A DNA stretch of 20,218 nucleotides from an uncultured Prevotella sp. Lineage in GTDB: Bacteria; Bacteroidota; Bacteroidia; Bacteroidales; Bacteroidaceae. The number at the start of each line of letters is the position of its first letter. Within the stretch, counting starts at the first letter, position 1. Shown here piece by piece: positions 6,327-12,770 of the stretch. The position numbers were made by a program, and so were the translations under genes. The notes beneath the pieces were generated by a model. That model did not search any database. It saw nothing but the letters and a program-made list of their open reading frames with translations, and had not been told where the DNA came from. The stretch covers positions 1 through 20,218 of the forward strand of contig CAMYZK010000009.1 in NCBI GenBank assembly GCA_947303825.1, written 5' to 3'.

Positions 6327-8459
6327 ATGAAGAGACTGCTGATTAGTTTATCATTTCTTATTTGTCATTTTTCATTTAGCATAGCGCAGGAAAAGCTCAT
6401 TGTGCTGAACGAGGGCATGTGGCAGGCAGATAATGGACGCCTGACATACTTCGAGAACGACCATGTGGTGAGCAACTCATGGTTCCGCGATGTGAACGGG
6501 CAGAAGGTTGGCGACACGCCCAACGACATTATACAGATCAACGACAACCTCATTGCCATCGCCATCAACTGGTCGAATATTGTGCAGTTCATTACGCCCG
6601 AGGGTAGGGCTGTGGCATCCACCGAGGACATTCCCAACAACCGAAAGCAGTGTACCGACGGCAAATACGTCTATGTCACCAGCTACGGCCATGAGTGCCT
6701 GACCACTGGCGGCTATAAGTATTTCGACAAGGGTTTTGTGGCGAAGATCGACATCAGCACCTTCAAGACCATAGCTGCCTGCGAGGTGGGTTACGAACCC
6801 GAGGGCATCGCCCTCTATGATGGTCGCCTCTTTGTTGCCAACAGCGGTGGCTACGCTGCTCAGGAGAATCACGACTACGAGACCACGGTGAGCATCATTG
6901 ATGCTGCCACGATGAAGGTGGAGAAGACCATCGACACGGGCGTGCCTAACCTCTTCGGCAAGATGTCGCAGAGCGGACGCTACCTCTGCATCAATTCGTC
7001 TGGCGACTACTATGATATGTCTGCCGCCAGCCTCATCTTTGACTGTCGTAAAGCACTCGACGGCGATGCCAACTGTTTTGTCAAGCTTAATGTCTCTGCT
7101 ACCTACAACTGCACCACTCTCGATGGCCGTTTCCTTGCTGTGGGTTCTGCCTTCTCCTATGTGAGCGGTGAAAACGAGTTCTTTTACCTCACCATCGACC
7201 CACAGACAGTAATGGACACGCAGGGAAAGAGCGGTGTCACATCATCACTGCCAGGCTCTCTCCTTTCTGATTTCCAGAAGATGAGCCAGCCCTACGGCAT
7301 CTACGTAAACCCCTATACGGGCTATATCTACGGCACAGATGCAGGCTCGTTTGAGGGAGCGGGTTACCTTTACCAGTGGTCGCCCGAAGGTAAGCTGCTA
7401 GGCAAGCATAAGGTCTACATTAATCCCGGCCACTTCCTTGCCCTGCCTCCCGACGGTCAACATTTCCATGGCAATGACCATGCTGGCGATGACGATTCGC
7501 CAGATGATGTCCAGTACTCCGCGTTTATACAGGCTGTTGACGAGTATGTTCCCGCGCCGGGACAGTTTGTCAATACAATGCCCGAAGCCACAGCCGACGA
7601 CACGCCACAGACAATGGCTGCGAAATGCACCAAGCGGCTGGCTGGCGACACTCGTGAGATAGTGACGCTGGGAGCATACGGTGGCTTTATCACATTCCAT
7701 TTTGATCATCCTGTAGCAAATGTCGAGGGACAGCGCGATTTCGCCGTCTGGGGCAACGCATTTGTCAACAGTGCCGAACCAGCCATTGTCCTTGTGGCCC
7801 AGGATACCAATGGTAACCATCTGCCCGATGATGAGTGGTACGAGCTGCGCGGCAGTGAGTATGACAACCCGCTAACCCTGCACGATTACGAACTGACCTA
7901 TACCTACAATGCGATGGGCGACACACCTTGGATCGACAACTATGGTCTGACGGGCAGCGTGCTGCGCAACACATTCCACAGCCAGGAGTACTTCCCTCTT
8001 TGGCTCGCAACACAAGGCGCACTCACCTTCAGTGGTGCACGCCTTCCTGACAATGCAGTACAGAATGGCAACAACTACCTGCTTCCTGCCTATGACTACG
8101 GCTATGCCGACAATCAACCGAACAGCGATAGCAAAGGCTGTTCGCTGGACATTGGATGGGCGGTAGACAAAGAGGGACGTCCCGTAAGGCTGACGCACAT
8201 CAACTTCGTGCGCTGCTACAATGCCATGAACCAAACGTGCGGATGGATTGGCGAGACAAGCACCGAGATCGTCGGTGCCGAAGACCTTCATCTCAATGCC
8301 TCCATACAGCACTACCAGGGTATTAGCGACGTTATGGTAATGCCACGACAGGCAGTGCAGACTTTCAATCTCTTGGGACGCAAGGTTTCAATCGTGTCGC
8401 GTAAAGGTCTCTATGTCAAGAACGGAAAGAAATATGTTATTAAGAATACTCATCATTAA
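6327..8459 (+). CDS. BtuG-like surface beta-propeller protein with sorting-type tail
   Basis: The 710-residue exported protein starts 12 nt after btuB. After a signal peptide (MKRLLISLSFLICHFSFSIAQ), about residues 24-400 form a YncE/DUF5074-type beta-propeller (EGIALYDGRLFVANSGG, VSIIDAATMKVEKTIDTG). A second globular domain follows at about 420-670, with many aromatic and Asp/Asn residues (GNAFVNSAEPAIVLVAQD, DDEWYELRGSEY). The last 35 residues (FNLLGRKVSIVSRKGLYVKNGKKYVIK) resemble type IX secretion sorting tails. In Bacteroides, BtuG is a propeller lipoprotein that binds B12 on top of BtuB. Position and propeller support the same role here, but I see no lipobox (the only Cys in the leader follows FLI). 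Propeller confidence is high, B12 binding moderate. Confidence 0.83.
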   Translation: MKRLLISLSFLICHFSFSIAQEKLIVLNEGMWQADNGRLTYFENDHVVSNSWFRDVNGQKVGDTPNDIIQINDNLIAIAINWSNIVQFITPEGRAVASTEDIPNNRKQCTDGKYVYVTSYGHECLTTGGYKYFDKGFVAKIDISTFKTIAACEVGYEPEGIALYDGRLFVANSGGYAAQENHDYETTVSIIDAATMKVEKTIDTGVPNLFGKMSQSGRYLCINSSGDYYDMSAASLIFDCRKALDGDANCFVKLNVSATYNCTTLDGRFLAVGSAFSYVSGENEFFYLTIDPQTVMDTQGKSGVTSSLPGSLLSDFQKMSQPYGIYVNPYTGYIYGTDAGSFEGAGYLYQWSPEGKLLGKHKVYINPGHFLALPPDGQHFHGNDHAGDDDSPDDVQYSAFIQAVDEYVPAPGQFVNTMPEATADDTPQTMAAKCTKRLAGDTREIVTLGAYGGFITFHFDHPVANVEGQRDFAVWGNAFVNSAEPAIVLVAQDTNGNHLPDDEWYELRGSEYDNPLTLHDYELTYTYNAMGDTPWIDNYGLTGSVLRNTFHSQEYFPLWLATQGALTFSGARLPDNAVQNGNNYLLPAYDYGYADNQPNSDSKGCSLDIGWAVDKEGRPVRLTHINFVRCYNAMNQTCGWIGETSTEIVGAEDLHLNASIQHYQGISDVMVMPRQAVQTFNLLGRKVSIVSRKGLYVKNGKKYVIKNTHH
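6347..6388 (+). repeat. ATTTATC-type repeat encoding a signal-peptide core
   Basis: This 42-nt stretch inside the BtuG-like signal peptide matches 10177-10218 in btuF at 36 of 42 positions without gaps. Both encode LSF-[IL]I-x-H-x-SFS-[VI]A-type hydrophobic cores. Confidence 0.7.
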
Positions 8460-8473
8460 AAAACTAGCATGTT

Positions 8474-10048
8474 ATGAAAAAGATCTTTTACTTTGCAGCA
8501 CTGCTTGCCATGCCTTCTATGGCACAGCAGCCAATTGTAGTAGCTGACTTTGAGAATTTGGTGCTGACCGAGGAGAGCCACATGAGCGTCACCACCGAGG
8601 AGGATGACGCGCGCACAGATTTCGTCAGTGGCGACTTCAAGTTTGCCACTGGCTGCATGAGCGACTGGGACTACTGGTACTTCTTCGGCTATGCTAACCG
8701 TACTAAGAACACGTTTGAAGCGCTCGAAGACCAGTGGAACAATGTCGTGGGCGGCGGCTACGATGGTTCTGCCAACTATGGTGTGGTATACGCTGCCGAG
8801 TTCAGCGGCCCCTGCACTGTCACTGTGCTCAACCATGAGGGTGGTGCAGTGGTGCCCGGTTTCTACATTACTAACAGCAGCTATGCCTACAATTCGCTGA
8901 CAGGTGGCGATCCCTACGCCAAGAAGTTCGGCTTGGGCGACTGGTTCAAGCTCACCGTTACCGGCTATGACGCCAATGACGAGGTGACCGGCACGAAGGA
9001 ATACTATCTGGCCGACCTGCGCGATGCCGAGAAGGCTTATATCATCAACGACTGGCGCTATGTCGACCTCAGCGGTCTGGGCAAGGTGGCTAAGATAGGC
9101 TTCGCTCTCTCCAGCACCGACAATGGTAGCTGGGGCATGAACACGCCCGCCTACTTCTGCATGGACAACTTCGGTGCTACGGGTAAAGAAGTGCTGCCCG
9201 AGAAAAATGTGACGCTGCCCTTGGAGGTGGCCACCTTCGAGGAACTCGAGGTACCTGCCGACGGACATATTAGCGTCACCACCGAGGAGGATGACGCGCG
9301 CACCAAGTTCGTCAGTGGCGGCTACGAGTTTGCTACCGGCTGCATGAGCGATTGGGACTACTGGTACTGGTTTGGCTATGCCAACCGCACTAAGAACACA
9401 TACGAGACACTCGACGACCAGTGGAACAACATCGTGGGCGGCGGCTATGACGGCTCTGCCAACTATGGTGTGGCTTTTGCTGCTGCCTTCAACGGTCCCT
9501 GCTATGTCACTCTGCTGAGCGAAGAGCCTGTCGTGGTGCCTGGCTTCTACATCACTAACAGCAGTTATGCCTACAACTCGCTGACAGGTGGCGACTCCTA
9601 CGCCAAGAAGTTCGGCTTGGGCGACTGGTTCAAGCTCACCATTACGGGCTATGACGCTAATGACGAGGTGACCGGCACGAAGGAATACTATCTGGCCGAC
9701 CTGCGCGATGCCGAGAAGGCTTATATCATCAACGACTGGCGCTATGTCGACCTCAGTGGTCTGGGCAAGGTGAGCAAGCTTGGCTTCGAGCTCTCCAGCA
9801 CCGACAATGGCGCCTATGGCATGAACACGCCTGCCTACTTCTGCCTGGACAACTTCGGTGCCGAGGGAACAGAGGTGCTGCCTGGTCGCAATGTCGATGT
9901 CACTACCGAAGTTCAGTCTGTTGCTGTATCACAGCAACCATCTGCTCAGCGCTTCGCCATCGACGGACGCCAGCTGAACAGCCTCCACAAGGGCATCAAC
10001 ATAGTGCGCATGGCCGACGGCTCCGTTCGTAAGGTCGTGATTAAGTGA
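8474..10048 (+). CDS. Exported protein with two DUF4465-like copies (BtuH-like)
   Basis: The protein has 524 residues. A signal peptide (MKKIFYFAALLAMPSMAQ) precedes two copies of a roughly 225-residue domain, at about 23-245 and 251-474, with a period of 229 residues. Both share SVTTEEDDART, FATGCMSDWDYWY, FGYANRTKNT, DQWNNxVGGGYDGSANYGV, GFYITNSSYAYNSLTGG and a long DWFKL...DWRYVDLSGLGKV block, and resemble DUF4465. The tail (FAIDGRQLNSLHKGINIVRMADGSVRKVVIK, given here in parts: FAIDGRQLNSLHKG then INIVRMADGSVRKVVIK) looks like a type IX sorting end. Surface B12-binding proteins named BtuH are known from Bacteroides btu loci; equating this gene with them rests on its place in the operon and my recollection of the family. 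No lipobox is present. The gene starts 14 nt after the BtuG-like gene. Confidence 0.78.
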   Translation: MKKIFYFAALLAMPSMAQQPIVVADFENLVLTEESHMSVTTEEDDARTDFVSGDFKFATGCMSDWDYWYFFGYANRTKNTFEALEDQWNNVVGGGYDGSANYGVVYAAEFSGPCTVTVLNHEGGAVVPGFYITNSSYAYNSLTGGDPYAKKFGLGDWFKLTVTGYDANDEVTGTKEYYLADLRDAEKAYIINDWRYVDLSGLGKVAKIGFALSSTDNGSWGMNTPAYFCMDNFGATGKEVLPEKNVTLPLEVATFEELEVPADGHISVTTEEDDARTKFVSGGYEFATGCMSDWDYWYWFGYANRTKNTYETLDDQWNNIVGGGYDGSANYGVAFAAAFNGPCYVTLLSEEPVVVPGFYITNSSYAYNSLTGGDSYAKKFGLGDWFKLTITGYDANDEVTGTKEYYLADLRDAEKAYIINDWRYVDLSGLGKVSKLGFELSSTDNGAYGMNTPAYFCLDNFGAEGTEVLPGRNVDVTTEVQSVAVSQQPSAQRFAIDGRQLNSLHKGINIVRMADGSVRKVVIK

Positions 10049-10081
10049 GCGAAGTGAGAACTTGCTTACACTTCCGGGCGT

Positions 10082-10123
10082 GCCCTCGGCTATGCCGCTT
10101 GCTACCGTAGGGATGCAAGAACG
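10082..10123 (+). repeat. Diverged copy of the GCCGCTTGCTACC element
   Basis: This segment in the gap before btuF matches part of the 70-bp element at 12641-12710 at about 34 of 42 positions, including TGCCGCTTGCTACC and GCAAGAA. The rest of the 10049-10153 gap shows no gene. Confidence 0.6.
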
Positions 10124-10153
10124 AGCTCGAACATAGTTCAAGGTAATTGTGAA

Positions 10154-11413
10154 ATGAAGAGAATGATTCAACGATATTTATCATTTATCATTTATCATTT
10201 GTCATTTAGCGTAGCGCTATTACTGTTTACAGCCTGCGGAGGACAACGCCCTCCGCAGAGCTGGGCAGAGCGTTTGCAAGATACTCTCGCACCCGACAGC
10301 CTGACGTTCCGCTATGCGCGGCTCATCCACGTAGAGCAGCGTGAAGGCTGCCGAGTGGTTTATATCGACAACCCCTGGAGGCGGGGCTATGGTCTGCACA
10401 CATACGTCCTTGTGCCGTATGATGCTCCTCTGCCTGAGGACCTCCCCGGCGGCACCGTCGTCCGCACGCCGCTCCGTCGCAGCGTTGTCTTCACCAGCGT
10501 GCACTGTGCCCTGATCGACCAGCTGAATGCCAGGGGACAGGTGGCAGGCGTGGCCGACCTGAAATATATCAAGATACCCTTCGTGCAAGAGGGTGTGGCA
10601 AGGGGTGTGATAGAAGACTGCGGCGACGGCATGAGCCCTGTGGTAGAGAAGATCGTCGACACCCAGGCCGACGCCCTGCTGCTGTCTCCGTTTGAGAACA
10701 GTGGCGGCTACGGCCGGCTGGAGGATATAGGCATTCCTATCATAGAGTGTGCAGAGTATATGGAGCCCTCGCCACTGGCGCGTGCCGAGTGGATGCGCTT
10801 CTATGGCATGCTCTACGGCAGGGAGAAAGAGGCAGAAGAGCTGTTCGCACAGGTGGAGGCCAGCTACAGGCAGCTGAAGCAGCAGGCTGCTCAGGCTGCC
10901 CAGCGCCCCTCGGTGCTGGTAGACAAGATGGCGGGCTCGGTGTGGTATGTGCCCGGTGGTCGTTCCACCATAGGCCAGATGCTTGCCGATGCCGGTGCCC
11001 ACTATCCCTGGGCCGCTGACACGCACAGCGGCTCACTGCAGCTGCCGCTGGAGGTGGTGCTAGAACGTGCAGGCCAGTGCCAGCTGTGGCTGCTTCGGTA
11101 TGACAGCCCCCGACAGCTCACGCTAGACGCGCTGCTCAGCGAGCAAGACGGCTACCGCATGCTGCGCCCCGTGCAAGCTGCGTCGGCATCAGCCCATTCT
11201 TCACTCTTCACTCTTTACTCTTCACTTCCCAGTGTCTTCGCCTGCAACGTCACCACCTCGATGTTTTACGAGGAGACACCCTTCCGCCCCGACCTGCTGC
11301 TACAAGACTTCATACATATTTTGCATCCCGACATACCAAACATGCCTTCGCTGCGTTATTATCATAAAGTGAAGAGTGAAGAATCCTTCGGGAGTGAAGA
11401 GTTTTTAAAGTGA
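10154..11413 (+). CDS. btuF: Periplasmic cobalamin-binding lipoprotein BtuF-like
   Basis: This is a substrate-binding component of a type II (BtuF/FecB/FhuD class) ABC importer. A signal peptide ends in a lipobox-like LFTAC with Cys28. The mature part has the two-lobed family pattern: VVFTSVHCALIDQLNARGQVAGVADLKYI in the first lobe (given in parts: VVFTSVHCALIDQL, RGQVAGVADLKYI), the long linking helix around AEWMRFYGMLYGREKEAEELF, and GSVWYVPGGRSTIGQMLADAG in the second (WYVPGGRSTIGQMLADAG). The B12 riboswitch and btuC next door favour cobalamin over haem or siderophore. The signal-peptide core, an internal stretch (about residues 348-360, SSLFTLYSSLPS) and the last 15 residues (KVKSEESFGSEEFLK) are encoded by dispersed repeats. 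Confidence 0.82.
   Translation: MKRMIQRYLSFIIYHLSFSVALLLFTACGGQRPPQSWAERLQDTLAPDSLTFRYARLIHVEQREGCRVVYIDNPWRRGYGLHTYVLVPYDAPLPEDLPGGTVVRTPLRRSVVFTSVHCALIDQLNARGQVAGVADLKYIKIPFVQEGVARGVIEDCGDGMSPVVEKIVDTQADALLLSPFENSGGYGRLEDIGIPIIECAEYMEPSPLARAEWMRFYGMLYGREKEAEELFAQVEASYRQLKQQAAQAAQRPSVLVDKMAGSVWYVPGGRSTIGQMLADAGAHYPWAADTHSGSLQLPLEVVLERAGQCQLWLLRYDSPRQLTLDALLSEQDGYRMLRPVQAASASAHSSLFTLYSSLPSVFACNVTTSMFYEETPFRPDLLLQDFIHILHPDIPNMPSLRYYHKVKSEESFGSEEFLK
10177..10218 (+). repeat. ATTTATC-type repeat encoding the btuF signal-peptide core
   Basis: ATTTATC units repeat three times and grade into GTCATTTAGCGTAGC. The stretch aligns without gaps to 6347-6388 in the BtuG-like gene. Confidence 0.72.
11196..11227. 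repeat. TCTTCAC array inside btuF
   Basis: TTCTTCACTCTTCACTCTTTAC-type sequence (written here in parts: TTCTTCACTCTTCAC, TCTTTAC) lies in frame in the C-terminal lobe of btuF and encodes SSLFTLYSS. Confidence 0.72.
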
Positions 11414-11460
11414 AGAGTGAAGAATTTGCTACCGCAGCAGGGTATCTATCATCTATCATC
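11367..11460. repeat. Composite repeat over the btuF stop codon
   Basis: GTGAAGAG units, then TTTGCTACCGCAGCAGGGTA, then TCTATCATCTATCATC. The TGA stop of btuF (11411-11413) lies in it. Positions 11394-11423 are identical to 12474-12503 at the end of btuC. Confidence 0.85.
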
Positions 11461-11471
11461 TTTTAACTATC

Positions 11472-12488
11472 ATGCTATCACATGGGTATAGGATTACGGT
11501 GCTGGCACTGCTCATAGCTGTGCTGTTTGTCTTCAATATTTTTGAGGGTAGCATCTCTATACCTGCTGGCGATGTGCTCAACATCCTTCTGGGTGGAGAG
11601 GGCAGCAAACCGTCGTGGCACTACATCGTGCTGGAAAACCGTCTGCCGCAGGCCATCACCGCCATGCTGTGCGGCGGTGCACTGGCTGTGAGCGGCCTTC
11701 TGCTTCAGACGGCTTTCCGTAATCCGCTGGCCGACCCTTCCATTTTCGGTATCAGCAGCGGGGCAGGCCTTGGGGTGGCCCTGGTCATGCTGCTGATGGG
11801 TGGCTCTTTCTCCATAGCATCGCTTCAGCTGTCGGGGTTTGTTGCCATCATCGTGGCAGCATTCATAGGGGCCATGGCGGTGACGGCCGTCATCTTCTTC
11901 TTTTCTACGCTGGTGAGAAACAGCGTCATGCTGCTCATCATCGGCATCATGATAGGATACCTGTCGTCATCGGCCATCACTCTGCTCAACTTCTTTGCCA
12001 CCGACGAAGGGGTGAAGTCGTATATGGTGTGGGGCATGGGGTCGTTTGGCGGTGTCACCATGAGGAGCATGCCCGTCTTCGCCGTTGCTACCCTTTGCGG
12101 TCTTCTTGGTGCCCTGCTGCTCATCAAGCCGTTGAACGCACTGATGCTGGGCGACCGCTATGCCGAGAACCTGGGGTTCAGCATCAGGCGTGTGCGCAAC
12201 TGGCTACTTGTCGTCACGGGGCTGCTCACTGCCATCACCACGGCTTTTTGCGGACCGGTGGCATTTGTTGGTCTGGCAGTGCCCCATATTGCCCGTATGT
12301 TGTTCCGTACTGACAATCACCGCATTCTCCTGCCAGCCACCATGCTGTGTGGCTCGGCCGCCAGCCTGCTGTGCAATATCATCTGTCACCTGCCGGGCGA
12401 GAGTGGCATCATCCCCCTTGGAGCCGTAACACCATTGATGGGTGCACCGGTCATTATCTATGTCATTGTCAGGGTGAAGAGTTTTTAA
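11472..12488 (+). CDS. btuC: Cobalamin ABC importer permease BtuC-like (FecCD family)
   Basis: This 338-residue integral membrane protein carries the FecCD signature: ENRLPQAITAMLCGGALAVSG (read as ENRLPQAITAMLCGG then ALAVSG), LLLQTAFRNPLADPSIFGISSG, and the C-terminal GPVAFVGLAVPHIARMLF coupling region. About ten hydrophobic helices can be counted. It would form the channel through which BtuF delivers cobalamin to the cytoplasm, powered by a BtuD ATPase. It starts 58 nt after btuF. No ATPase gene follows: repeats occupy the space to the convergent neighbour. Its last codons (VRVKSF and the TAA) come from the same 30-nt repeat that ends btuF, read in a different frame. Confidence 0.88.
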   Translation: MLSHGYRITVLALLIAVLFVFNIFEGSISIPAGDVLNILLGGEGSKPSWHYIVLENRLPQAITAMLCGGALAVSGLLLQTAFRNPLADPSIFGISSGAGLGVALVMLLMGGSFSIASLQLSGFVAIIVAAFIGAMAVTAVIFFFSTLVRNSVMLLIIGIMIGYLSSSAITLLNFFATDEGVKSYMVWGMGSFGGVTMRSMPVFAVATLCGLLGALLLIKPLNALMLGDRYAENLGFSIRRVRNWLLVVTGLLTAITTAFCGPVAFVGLAVPHIARMLFRTDNHRILLPATMLCGSAASLLCNIICHLPGESGIIPLGAVTPLMGAPVIIYVIVRVKSF

Positions 12489-12553
12489 AGTGAAGAGTGA
12501 AGAGTGAAGAGTGAAGAGTTAAGAGTTAAGAGTTAAGAGTGAAGAGTGAAGAA

Positions 12554-12588
12554 TTTGCTACCGCGCCAGAAACCATCGCGGTAGCAAA
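12554..12588. repeat. TTTGCTACCGCG hairpin
   Basis: TTTGCTACCGCG (12554-12565) pairs perfectly over 12 bp with CGCGGTAGCAAA (12577-12588) around an 11-nt loop. Flanking GAAGAGTGAAG and ACTCTACACTC arrays extend the imperfect symmetry. The same hairpin occurs inside recG. It could end transcription of the convergent genes, but no U-run follows. Confidence 0.8.
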
Positions 12589-12626
12589 CTCTACACTCTA
12601 CACTCTACACTAGAAACCATCGCGGT

Positions 12627-12660
12627 AGCCGAGCGGCTTTGCCGCTTTTACCGCTCGGCT
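12627..12660. repeat. AGCCGAGCGG hairpin
   Basis: AGCCGAGCGG (12627-12636) pairs over 10 bp with CCGCTCGGCT (12651-12660) around a 14-nt loop, at the start of the 70-bp element. Confidence 0.7.
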
Positions 12661-12770
12661 CTGCCGCTTGCTACCAGCGGGACGCAAGAAAGCGTAGCGA
12701 CTAAAAGAAAATTCTTCACTCTTCACTCTTCACTAAAAGCAGGGTAATCATATCTTTCATCTTTCATCTA

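Larger units (their letters stand above)
12474..12770. repeat. Composite repeat cluster between btuC and the beta-helix gene
   Basis: In order: GTGAAGAG/GTTAAGAG array (12474-12552), hairpin 12554-12588, TCTACAC array (to about 12610), hairpin 12627-12660, the 70-bp element (12641-12710), a TCTTCAC array, and GCAGGGTAATCATATCT (12739-12755) leading into CTTTCATCTATCATCTGATT (12761-12780), which contains the stop of the beta-helix gene. No coding remnant of a btuD ATPase is visible. Confidence 0.88.

Noticed and set aside
8456..9268. 270-codon open frame on the minus strand
   Set aside because: It is a shadow of the DUF4465 gene, whose repeated, compositionally even codons keep the opposite frame open; no family features are seen.
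10220..11026. 268-codon open frame on the minus strand
   Set aside because: It lies opposite btuF, which has clear family motifs.
12627..12660. Intrinsic terminator between btuC and the beta-helix gene
   Set aside because: The hairpin is strong but no U-run follows on either strand, and it is part of a dispersed repeat.
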